A stretch of 64,000 nt of DNA from assembly GCA_964019335.1 (NCBI GenBank), contig OZ025701.1, forward strand, positions 124,001-188,000, given 5' to 3'. Under the pieces are notes generated by a model. The model saw nothing but the letters and a program-made list of their open reading frames with translations. It did no database searches and was not told the DNA's origin. A program made the position numbers and the translations under genes. This document shows, piece by piece, positions 1 to 10,100 of this stretch. How positions within the stretch are numbered: position 1 is the stretch's first letter; the number at the start of each line of letters is the position of its first letter. The stretch is from Diplonema japonicum (Eukaryota > Euglenozoa > Diplonemea > Diplonemida > Diplonemidae).

Positions 1-1028
1 CACACACATGTCCTGCGTCATTCGGCTGTTGTCGACAGCGTCCATCAGCGCTTGTACCGCAAAGGTCTTCTCTCCTAAGGCGGAGTACGTGACCCCCATA
101 TTGATCTGTGCCACAGCCCTCCCGTAGTACCCGCAGAGAGATTCTTGCTTCTTGTAATGGTGCAGTGCTAGTTTTAACTTCCCCATTCTGTAATGGCACA
201 CACCCAGAAGGTTGTGCACCACCACCAGCCCCACTCGATCGGAAAGCTTCTCCATAATCGCCACGCACCTTCCCAACAAATCCGCCGCTCTTTCATAATC
301 ATTTTGCGTGTAGTTCAACGCTGCCATGTTGAAGTATGCAACGGCTTCCTGCTTCCGTTGCCCTGCACGGCGGCATGTTAAAGCACGTAGCATATAGTCC
401 TTCGGGTCTAAAGATTTAAACCCGTTCACCTTAGGTTTGGATTTGGGGGAAGAGGATGTTTTGCTGCCGTCGAGTCCTGCTGTTGTGCTTGCTTGCACCG
501 CACGACGCGGCGCGCGTTTCATGAACGTGAAGAGCTGCTCGACTTCGCTTGCAGTTGATTTTGGATCAACTAAAGGAGGCGGGTGGTACTCCACAGGGGG
601 GTCGAACCTTATCGGGACATCTATAGAGGATTCCAAGGCCGAGATGGGTGCGAGCTGAATGGTATTGTTGTGATTAAGAACTCGCGTTCACATACCTGCA
701 GTCCTGTTATGTTGTCGGTGGGAACGCCGGTCTTCTTGAACGGGTTCTTCGGGATGAGCTTCTGTATGTCGCCCTTGCGGTGCTTGAACGGGATGTTCTG
801 GTTGGAGTGGATGAATCCTTTGATAGCGTTGAGGTCGCTTGTGGTCAACAAGCCCTCCACCTCCCCTCGATTCTCATCCTTCTTTACAAGGCTTCCTTTG
901 ATCGCAGGCAAGACGGACCTCTGCGTGCGGCGTGGAGCTGTCCGTGCTCTGTAGGGTGGTGTTCTTTCAAACACGTCTACATACTTTTCAACTGTCGGTG
1001 GTTGGGGTGCTTGAGCGGTCTGCGTCAT
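1..1028 (-). CDS. TPR-repeat protein, 3' end beyond the window
   Basis: The first exon runs from 1028 to 696 and begins MTQTAQAPQPPTVEKY. A 41-nt intron follows (655-695, donor GTATGTG, acceptor TTCAG), and the second exon stays open to the window edge. The first ~110 residues are basic and probably disordered. The second exon, after a Ser/Lys-rich linker, has helical repeats that fit tetratricopeptide repeats, for example AVAYFNMAALNYTQNDYE, LLGVCHYRMGKLKLALHHY and NMGVTYSALGEKTFAVQAL. TPR arrays act as protein-interaction scaffolds and are common in ciliary and intraflagellar proteins, but nothing visible fixes the partner. The stop codon is not in the window. Only about 155 bp separate its start from the stop of the next upstream gene. 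Confidence 0.75.
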
Positions 1029-1183
1029 GCCCCGCCCCTGCCTGGAATGAATATCAGACTTTGTTTATGTTGTAGTTTATACATGGGACCAAACAGAGTG
1101 AAAACGAGAAAGAAAGCGAACATTATTCACGATAGTGAGATGTCACAAAAATAAGAGAAAAAAAATAAAGAAGAGGTCCCTGT

Positions 1184-4100
1184 TCACACGAATGCAATAT
1201 CAGTGAATCTTGTTGGCAGCGGGCGCCACGTCTTTGGAGCAGACGCTGGCCGTGTCGGGTGCTTCGCCTCAGTCTTAACCAACACGGGTGCGGCAGTCGG
1301 AAGGGACACTCGTCGCGCGCTGTTCGGGCTCCTAGGACTCGCAGGATCGCTGCTCGGAAGGGATGTTTCGGGGAGCAGCACCAAAGAAGAAGGGGTGGGC
1401 ACTGTTCCCTCTACGCGACAAGGAGCGCCGAAGATGGGCATTTTAATTTTCTGTTTTTTAACCTTCGGGTTATGCGATTCGGAGCAAAGCATGAAGTCGT
1501 TCTTGAACTCTTCATAGTTCACCACCCACTGCCGCAGGAGTCTATCGGTGGTCGTGGCGATCTTCTCCGGTTCTTCGATGCCCGAGAAGGAGAACGTGTT
1601 CGTGGGTGCGAACTTCTTCCGCAGCTTTGCAAGCACCTTCTCAGTGCACCCCAGATCCTTCAGCACGGCTATGGCCCCCGTCAGACCCTTGACACCCCCT
1701 CGTGCCAGTTCGACCAGTTCTGTTATTGTTTGCTCGATACTCGGCCTGAGTTCTGCTTGCACAGCCACCTGCTTTGGAAGTTGAACGTTGTTCAAACACT
1801 CTGTTTGACTCATCAACATCGCGATGTTGGCCTTGCGTTGTTCGTCAGACTCGTTCTCTGGCGATACCATGATCACAGGAAGTTCCCTTTTTGCATCGTG
1901 CTCCAGTTGCTCCAATAGCGCTCTTTGCTTGTGAGCCTGCTCTCGTATGTCCATGTCTCCCACTGCGAGCACGTTGCTCCAGCCCATGCTCCCGGCCATG
2001 GACATACTCCCGTCCTGCTCCTCATTGTCCGTCGTGAGAGGGAATAATTCCGTGAAGCTGTTCCGTGGGTCGCTTAGATGGTCGTCCTGCAGCGATAAGG
2101 TGTCTGACGTGGTTCTGCGGCCCAAGGAGTGACGCTTACTAGAGGCAAAGGGAGACCGGCTGTCCGTCTGCGTCCCCTTAGATAAGACACCAAGATGCAA
2201 CGCAAGGCTGCTGGAATCTTCTTCCGTCTCTGCGCCATCGTACCTGGGGTCCTTTCCGAGCATCTTGTTGTCGTTGCTCGGATCCTTCTCAAGCACCTTA
2301 TTAGCAATGCTCGCAAAGTCCTTGAGCACATTCTTGCCGTCGCTCCAATCGCCCTCAAGCACCTTATTGTCGCTTGGGTAGTTTCCAAGCACCTTATTAT
2401 CGTTGCTCGTAAAGTTCTCAAGAACTTCACTGCCGTCTCTCAGATCGTTATCAAGCGCTTCATTGTCTCCTATGTCGTTATCAAGCACCTTATCGTCAGA
2501 ACAGAACTGGTAGCGACTGTCTTTATTCTTCGACGGCTGTGTTGGTTGTCTCTGAGGCCGTGCTTCGTGTGTGTGGAGTGTAGTTTCTCTTGCTTCTCTT
2601 GCGTTTACGTTACCATCGCTGCGCTCGTTACTCAACGGCGTTCCCTGTTCTGACATCTCTGGTGTCTGGACCTCCGGCGTTTGCTTGTTATCGTTGTACA
2701 CCTCGAACTGTATGTCACTGTAATGGCCGCCATCGTTGCACGGAGTTGCAAATTGAAATGCAGACTGGTTCTTGTTGTTGCCGAGAGGAACAGCGGGTAC
2801 AATTTTTGGTGAGGTAGAAATCTTGGAAAGACCGACGCGCGGGCTGCCGGGAGGCTTCGCACTCTCCCGCTTGCTCAATCTGCGTTGCATCTTAGAGGCT
2901 ATGGTGATCTGGTCCTGGTGTGTTCCCATCGGTGACACTGGAACGAGGAATCTATTCCCGCACACTTCTTCAACAACACTTCTTAAAGGGGTGGGCCTTT
3001 TCGACACGTTGGTATTCGGCATATCTATGTTGTGAGGCACCTTGGACCTGTTCAAGAACCCCCCAAGTGTCTTAAGATTTATCTCCTTCGCAGTGTCACC
3101 GTAGACACTGAGGCTCGACACGGAAGCAATTCGCTTCGATGCCTTGTAGAAACCTACCTCGAGAGCAACGGAAATATCGTGGCCGATCTCATAAAGTGCC
3201 TTGGATTTCTCGCTGGACAGCTTGAAGTCGTAGACAATGTGAGGCAAGGTCACCTGCTCTTTTGTAATGTGTGCATGACGTAGAAGCCGCAACTGGTTCT
3301 CGAGATCGGTGTGCTCTGCTTCGTACGCTTTCTTTTTTGTGTTCAGCTCGATTTGAAGTTTTTCGATTGTCTTTCTGAGGGCGTCGGCCTCATCGCTCTT
3401 CTTTTGTAATGTTTCCTCATACTCCTCCTCTACCACCTCGCGTTCCGTCTGCCTCGCCTCTCGGATAACGGCGATAAAGTCCTCGTCTTGTTCTAAAAGC
3501 TGTGTGTGAATAGCAGCCTTCTCCAGATCTTTGTCCTGCACGAGTTGTTCCGATCGCTCCAGTTCTTCCTTCCACTTCTGCTTTTCTTCGTCGAACGTAT
3601 CCAGTGCAGTGCACAGCTTATTCTCCATTATCTTCACCTCGTTCGTTCCGCTTGAAGAGCCGATGAAACCTTCTAATGTTTTCGTCATGACTTCGTCTTC
3701 CGGGACAGGGCACATTGTTGCCACAACGTCGAGGAAAGCGGCTGCTGTTGTGTCTGTGGCTGCATTGATGTCTGTTCGTGTTGGTGGCGCGATGAGCTTT
3801 TCGAAAAGAGGCATGTCAGGATAGACATAGCGCAGGTGGTGCTTCAGCAAACACACGTCTTTCCATATTCCAGTCCTCAGCTCTACGATCGCTGCCTCAC
3901 GCTTCTGAAGTTTATCCTTTAGCAGGTTGTGAAGGTGTCTGTAAAGACTCATGTTCTTCGTCGCCTCCGTCACCTGCTTCCTTAATGCCCGGATGATGGC
4001 CGCATCGTCACCCTGCTCCGTCTGCTGTGCAGGCATGTCTCGGGGGATCAACACCTCAAACCCCTTCAGTGTGCAATCGACGTCACCTTTCAGGCACACG

Positions 4101-4231
4101 TATACCAAATTCAGTGCGTCCGCGTCTTTCATTCCAACTATCTTCAGAGAGTCATCATAAGCCGATTCTATGATGCTCTGTGTTGTTTTGCGCAGGTCAT
4201 TGAAGTGCACTTGCAGCGTGCTGGGCTTCAT
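1184..4231 (-). CDS. large coiled-coil protein with a degenerate acidic repeat
   Basis: Single uninterrupted 1015-residue reading frame starting MKPSTLQVHFNDLRKTT. Residues about 1-165 form a helical, possibly globular head. Residues about 200-330 are strongly heptad-like and rich in E, K, Q and L (coiled coil). The middle and C-terminal thirds are low in complexity, rich in S, P, T and D, and probably disordered. Around residues 575-665 short units variably spelled DNKVLxxDxSD recur with a spacing of 10-14 residues. A conserved-looking helical segment at ~815-900 precedes the Pro/Ser-rich tail, which ends TRFTDIAFV. I do not recognise a named family. The architecture resembles cytoskeletal or basal-body scaffolds, which is inference only. 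Confidence 0.75.
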   Translation of the reverse strand: MKPSTLQVHFNDLRKTTQSIIESAYDDSLKIVGMKDADALNLVYVCLKGDVDCTLKGFEVLIPRDMPAQQTEQGDDAAIIRALRKQVTEATKNMSLYRHLHNLLKDKLQKREAAIVELRTGIWKDVCLLKHHLRYVYPDMPLFEKLIAPPTRTDINAATDTTAAAFLDVVATMCPVPEDEVMTKTLEGFIGSSSGTNEVKIMENKLCTALDTFDEEKQKWKEELERSEQLVQDKDLEKAAIHTQLLEQDEDFIAVIREARQTEREVVEEEYEETLQKKSDEADALRKTIEKLQIELNTKKKAYEAEHTDLENQLRLLRHAHITKEQVTLPHIVYDFKLSSEKSKALYEIGHDISVALEVGFYKASKRIASVSSLSVYGDTAKEINLKTLGGFLNRSKVPHNIDMPNTNVSKRPTPLRSVVEEVCGNRFLVPVSPMGTHQDQITIASKMQRRLSKRESAKPPGSPRVGLSKISTSPKIVPAVPLGNNKNQSAFQFATPCNDGGHYSDIQFEVYNDNKQTPEVQTPEMSEQGTPLSNERSDGNVNAREARETTLHTHEARPQRQPTQPSKNKDSRYQFCSDDKVLDNDIGDNEALDNDLRDGSEVLENFTSNDNKVLGNYPSDNKVLEGDWSDGKNVLKDFASIANKVLEKDPSNDNKMLGKDPRYDGAETEEDSSSLALHLGVLSKGTQTDSRSPFASSKRHSLGRRTTSDTLSLQDDHLSDPRNSFTELFPLTTDNEEQDGSMSMAGSMGWSNVLAVGDMDIREQAHKQRALLEQLEHDAKRELPVIMVSPENESDEQRKANIAMLMSQTECLNNVQLPKQVAVQAELRPSIEQTITELVELARGGVKGLTGAIAVLKDLGCTEKVLAKLRKKFAPTNTFSFSGIEEPEKIATTTDRLLRQWVVNYEEFKNDFMLCSESHNPKVKKQKIKMPIFGAPCRVEGTVPTPSSLVLLPETSLPSSDPASPRSPNSARRVSLPTAAPVLVKTEAKHPTRPASAPKTWRPLPTRFTDIAFV
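2230..2510 (-). repeat. degenerate coding tandem repeat (NKVL units)
   Basis: Inside the 1015-aa coiled-coil gene the plus strand shows a recurring 'caagcaccttattgtcg'-like word about every 30-45 bp. Translated on the minus strand this gives seven or eight variants of (D)NKVL followed by an acidic spacer. The unit length varies and copies have diverged, so it is an old or slipping coding minisatellite rather than a fresh tandem array. Confidence 0.6.
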
Positions 4232-4462
4232 GGTGTTGTGTCGTTGGCATTAACGTGAAAATGTGCCTTCGGGTTTTACTTTGGGGGGGAGGGGGGGGAG
4301 GGGGCGGACCAATGAAAATAAAAAAGAATACTGAACCCCATGGTTCCAGCATCAACTGCTACTGATCCCAGCTCGTAATAAAGGTTTTTTGCATACTGCA
4401 AGGCTGGTCAAAGGTACTTAACGTCGTCTTCACCAGTCTCGTGTTGCCGTGGCTCACATGGT

Positions 4463-5965
4463 TTACCCTGAGAACCAAAACCTTTCAGGCATGTACGGCG
4501 TGGAGGGTATGCCTGTAGCCTTGCCCACTGTCATGTCTGACAGGATTTGGGCTGCACCCAGTGCCGTGTTGCACCCCGCAGGCCCTAGACCACAGCAAAC
4601 ATACACATTCGAAGGTCTCGAAAGGAACCAGCCCTTCTCCCTTATCTTTCCTATCACCGGTACACCATCAGGCGTAAGGGCGACTCCGTCCACATATACC
4701 CCTTCGCTCCTGGGGGCCTTGATTCGTGCGTACAGATGTAGCTGCTCGTCGTAGCGCGATGTGACCTGTTGGATGAGGCCGTGTGCTGCTCATACCTGTT
4801 CGATGGTGCTGCTGTTGGTCTCCTGCCCGAAGCTCGGACTTGGCGAACTGAGCAATCTGCAAAGCAAAAAGGTAACAAGTGATACATAGCATACCCGTTC
4901 CGTTCCAAACTCAACATCCCGCTGCCACGCACCTTGTCGGTGGCGTCCCTGTCCCGCGAGAGGGCGATGCCTTGCTCGATGGAGGTACTCCCGTCAGGGA
5001 TCGCCATGAGAGAAGTCGTAGGGGGCGACAAGTAGTCAATTACGTACCCGGTGGCCTGCGTGGTGTGTACTTATTTTAAAAATACAAAATACCTGGTAAA
5101 GGGGTGCAAATAAAGCGCAGCCTGTTTTCACCAGCAGCGAGGCTGTCTCTGCCCCGCGTGCCAACACAACAGCATCGCACGGCAACTCGGACCCATCAGC
5201 AAGCACCACGCTTGTCGCCTTACCGCCCGATCGACTGAAGCTGGAAACATTCGCAGGGTAATGCGAAATGCCCCCAACCTTGCTCAAACAGTACGTTTTC
5301 AAGCTCTCAGATAACCCCAACAGGTCGTACGTGGGCACGTTGTAGGACACAGCTCCCGCGATGTTCTTTCTGATATGCAACAGTGTGGGGAAGGCACTCC
5401 CGGTGTTGGAGCCTTTGGACGCGGAGATGTTGAAGTGCAGGCCCTGCCTTTGCAACTCGACAAGGAGGAGGCGGTGGTCGCCAAAACTGCATTTATCAAG
5501 GAATAGGTCTGTGGTGATGGTGGAGATGGGGCGTGCGGCTAGCGTTGTACTGAGGTCCTGCATCAGTGTATTGTGGTGCTGCGCGAGGGTAGCATTTGCA
5601 AGGTCGGAAGTCGAGAGGACAGACTCACGAGTGTAGAACGGCATCCTGCTCGCCCAGTTCAACATGCTCGGAGAGAGGAGAGACTGGAAGCGAAAGGCCG
5701 TGGACTGTGGTGGGACGTCTGTTTCAGCAACGTACTTCAACATCTGGAACCACCCGTGGAACAGTGTGTTAGAAACAAGCATGTGGTTCTGGACCCTCGG
5801 AGGGTGCACGTCAATAACCCCCCGAGCGTGGATGGCTTCCTTGGGACCGACATCATCACCAACTATCACGACCCTCCTCCACCCTGCTTTCCGGAGGTAG
5901 TATCCAAGCCCCCATGTCAGCAACCCTCCGTCACCCACAACAACTATCTGTGAGTCTTCTTTCAT
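4463..5965 (-). CDS. FAD-dependent oxidoreductase, DadA/D-amino-acid oxidase-like
   Basis: Four exons (5093-5965, 4895-5055, 4796-4856, 4463-4765) join in frame to 465 residues. Introns are 37, 38 and 30 nt. The start MKEDSQIVVVGDGG is preferred over an upstream Met because it places the Rossmann strand at the N-terminus. The dinucleotide-binding motif is atypical: GDGGLL instead of GxGxxG. The middle part ends with a VVLARGAET segment, a usual second FAD contact. The last exon has LTPDGVPVIGKI followed by NVYVCCGLGPAGCNTALGAA, the conserved C-terminal signature of DadA/DAO flavoproteins that oxidise amino or imino acids. Substrate and compartment cannot be read off, and no clear targeting peptide is visible. 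The start codon is supported only by position. Confidence 0.7.
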
Positions 5966-7143
5966 TATATCTCGCCTGCTCGTGATTAAGTTTAAAGAAA
6001 GAAAAGACAAGATATTTGATTCACGGTGATACGTTCACGGTGCAATGTACAAAAAAAAGGAGAGGGGAAACGTTAGTTTAGAGAAACAAGAAGATGTGCT
6101 TTTTTTTTTTCTTTCTTTTTTTTTTTCTTCTTTTTACTCAATTGTGGCTTCTGTTTCGTCAACGGTTCGATCGGGAAAAAGAAAAAAGAAAAAAAAAAAG
6201 GGTGTGAACCTTAGGATCGTGCACGCCCCCATGCCCCTCATCTAAGAGAAAGATGGCCTTCTGATTATCAAACTGTTTTAAAAAATTCGACTTTTAAAAA
6301 AGAAAGAAAACGAGGAGGGAAAAAAAGAAGCAGTGTTTTAAGGAACCTGTGTTCATCTGACAAGAAATCCAGAAAAGAAATAATAACGTTAACACCCGGG
6401 AGCAGGGAGAAAAAAAAAAAAAAAAAAAAAAAAAGCCAAGGGAGGGTAATTAAAGAATTTACTTTTAAGAGAAAGGATTAAAACAAATGAAAAAAAAATT
6501 AAAAAATTCTGTGGCATATTTAAGCCGAGCGGTGAAGCCCAAGCAAAGGAAGAGCTCTACATCCTTCAAGTCAAATTCGCCTACTGCACAAACTGAAAGA
6601 TGCTAAAAAAAAAGGAGCGATAGGAAGGAAACCATTTGTTAGGGGGGGGGGGGGGGGAAGCGCGGCCATTTTCTTTCTTTTTCTTTTTCTTTTTTTTTGC
6701 CTCTCTAAGAATATTCGGCGCTTGTTTTTTGTACAAGCCGATACTTAGAAAATAAAGGTGGGGGGGGGGGGGGGGAATAATTACAAGAAGTTCGCCCCCA
6801 AGCCTCCCAAGTTCCGTAGAAAGTAAAAGTGGAGAGGGGCCACAAAAGCACCGTTCATTGGCAAAATGCCGCGGCTTCCCCACGTGTACGGCTTAAGAAC
6901 GAGAGGTTCCCTTGTCTCCCTCCAAACCACAATTACCAAGAACCACCACTGGGAGGCTTGGGGGGCGAACCCCGGAAACATAGCCCCCCCTCAAAAATAA
7001 AGTGTTGAGCTATTTTCTAGTCGAACTCATATTCTTCCCTTCTCATTAAAGAGAGAAAGAAAAGGAGGCCATTTTTATAGCACTTTACTTTTTTTTTGAG
7101 GGGTGCAGTAAGAGGGGGCCCGGGGAGGGGAGAGAGAGGAAAA
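5966..7143. other. intergenic, homopolymer-rich
   Basis: No gene is supported. The stretch is dominated by A and T runs (6404-6434 is almost pure A) and by G runs of about 15 and 16 near 6642-6657 and 6760-6775. The only structured part is the short inverted-repeat element at 6790-6970. Open frames here read as poly-Lys, poly-Phe or poly-Pro and are artefacts of the runs. Confidence 0.7.
6790..6970. mobile_element. short inverted-repeat element (MITE-like), 181 bp
   Basis: The left arm 6790-6809 (gttcgcccccaagcctccca) is the reverse complement of 6950-6970, apart from one extra base in a C/G run. No coding capacity is credible. The size and terminal inverted repeats suit a miniature inverted-repeat transposable element. 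A target-site duplication is not obvious, so an ordinary hairpin remains possible. Confidence 0.45.
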
Positions 7144-10100
7144 TCAGTGCAGGCATTTCAAGTGGGGCACAATATCCCAGTTTTGAAACTCCACCTTGTT
7201 GTGCTTCACGTCCGCATAAGGGAAACCCCTCCTCTCGATACACGTAAACCCCAACTTCTTCCCCAACATATTGAGGAAGCCAAATGGACGGATGCGCCTG
7301 ACGCTGACTAAGTCGAGCGCAATGCTATCAAAGTACAGGACGCAGTACGTATTAGTCATGTCCCACACCCACTTGTCATGAGTTCGCTGCAGCTGCGTCT
7401 CATATTCCACGCCCAGCACACCAATAAGGAGGTTTAGAAGCATGATCTGGATAATGAAAGTAAGAGCCAGCCACATGAAGGGACCGACATACGTATCAGC
7501 CAAGTAGTAGTCATTGAAATCTTCTGTATCAGACATGACGTGCCTCTCGATAGTCAGAAAGGTGTCGTACCACGACTTATACCCTTTCATATCCTCCCCG
7601 AACATCACATAAAGGCCTAGGGCGAAGAACAAGGAGATCAACTGCCAAAGCAGTGTGAAGACGATTACGTTCCTCGAGAACAGGGTCTTCATGACCGCAT
7701 CCGCCACCGGCCCCACAAAGTACCCTACGATGGGAAGCATTGCGATATGCTTGATTAGCAGCAACCCGTATACAATAAAATTTAGCCCCAGCACCTTATT
7801 TTGTGAAATGAATGCTACCTTCACATCAGGTACAGTGGCGTAAAAGTGTTTTAATTCAGGGCCGCTGGCGCTGTACGGGGGGTAGTGATCCATTTCATCG
7901 GACATGTCAGCCATACGATGCGTCAGATCCCTGTGGCGCACAAGGAGAAGAATCAGCATCACCAGCCCACAGACGTCTAAAAGATTGCTGTCCCTCCCAA
8001 GGTAGTCCAGAGGGAAGTCCCAGAAAATGCTTTTTATCGGCTTCAGGATCACCCCTAGCTCAAACAACGTCCCGCGGCTTGTGCGTAGCACTTTGTCCGT
8101 TTCTTTCTCCTCAGTTTTCCGACGGTCACTATCTTCGACATTTTCAGTGTTGTCTACTTTTCCACCAGTATATATGTGGTCCTTCATATTCTTCTTCCAT
8201 CTCGAAATGTACTTTGCATTGCTGCACACGCACGCGTGGATGTCCTTAATCTCAACAATCAAGAGGTATATGAGACTGATGAACAGCAACACGATTGCCG
8301 CTTGATGTATATTTATTTCTTTATCAGTCTGACTGAAATAAATAGGCAGGATGACAGAGGCACCCCAGAAAGGGTAAAGGGAACCCTCAAGGGGCATCTC
8401 AATGAGCATCGTGATCGACTGGAAGGTGTTTACAGAGGGGTTGTGCATGTTCACCCATATCAACACAGCACGCGTCTGCTCGTCGAACACCGCATCCTTC
8501 TCAAGCTTCTCCACATACGCTGCAGCAGCCGCCCTGTTGTTCGGGATCTCGTGGGTGTCGTTCACTGCAAACGTGTACTCGCTGGGTGACAGTTCCCAAA
8601 CCTTTCTCGTGTTCATTGAAGTGTGTCCTCCATCAGATTCCTCTATTGCAGAGTAGCAGTGCCGCTTGTATGTGTCAGTCACCATTTTGGAGGTGTTGCT
8701 TGCAAAAAGCCAGCGGGGCACATTGCATTTTCCCTGTTCACCTTGAAGCCGAACAACCCGGACACTCCCCACTACCTCCCACAGAAGCACGCCGGATGCA
8801 TTCCCGAAGAGTTGCAAAAAAGGCCCCTGCAGCCACGTGTGCAGGTCTTCTATCTCTTTCATTTCGTGAAAGGAAGTCCCGACCTCATTGTCCTTCACCG
8901 CACTCACCGACAGGTAGTCTGCCTGAGTGCGCACCCACCACGTCGTCAGCAAGCACAGTAACGTGAAAATAATGACATGCGGGATAATGTCCAGGAATGC
9001 AGAGCAGCATGAAGCCAGCCTTGTCTTTGAAGGGTTCGCGTTGTGCAGCGTCATGAGAACCTTCTTCAACTCTTCATCGACCATTTGATGTGCTTCGTCG
9101 TCACGGGCCTCCTTCACCTCGTTCTGAAGCAAGGACCTGTGGTAAAGAGCAATAGCTACATCGTGGGCGTCTACCCTCTCCAACTCAGACTGCATCTCAG
9201 TGCATGCTCCTTTGTACAAAAGTCTGTCCAGGCATTCGTGATGGCAGAACATTGCAGCCAAGTGCAGCGGCGTTACACCCGTTGTGTTGCTTCTTGCTCG
9301 TTTCTGATAAAATTCAGGATCTGTCTGTCCCCTTGAGATCAACAGGACTTCGCTGGATATTTCTTTCAGATCCTCGGGACCCATCTTTGTGTTGCCCTCC
9401 AGTTGTTCGCCAGGTGCATTCACTATCAGGTACTCCACATTATCTACACCTACATCTACCCCCGCACTATGATCAAGGAGAACCTTCAAGCAGCCATCAC
9501 TGCCTGAGTACACTGCGTAGTGTGCAGGTGTCCAACCCAAGTTATCTGTGCGCTTCAGAAGCTTATCAATCTGAGGGTTCCGACTGTTCAAATAACCTTC
9601 CAGCACTGCCTCGTTGCCCACCAAACACAACCAATGAAGGAGGGACAGTCCATTGTCGCACACAAGGGCCTCCACACCCATGCGGGTGCTCGTCCATAGG
9701 TGCCTGTACTGCAGCAGCACGGACTCGTGTGACAGCTCCTGTTTGCTGAAGTGTGTTTCACACTGTTCCCAACAGAGGAGGTGCTTCTTGAAAGCATACA
9801 CCACCTCCGATGGTGCCTTCTGCATCAGTAGCTGAAGTCCCACACGATGACTTCCATCGGATGTTTTGAGTAAACCACATCTGTCCACCAGCACTTTTGG
9901 TGTCGTGTCGGTGACGTTGTCCACCACACAGGAATCCAGCAGGTGCCGAATTATCAGAGTCGCCTTTTCGCTATGCTCTTGCGAGAGAAGGCTGTGGCTG
10001 GCAAGCCAGAAAGAGGGCCTGTTTTCGATCTCGGAGGATGTGGGTTGGGTTGACCCGACGGCATTCTGTGTGAAAGAGAAGGCGTCCCGAGACTCGTTAT

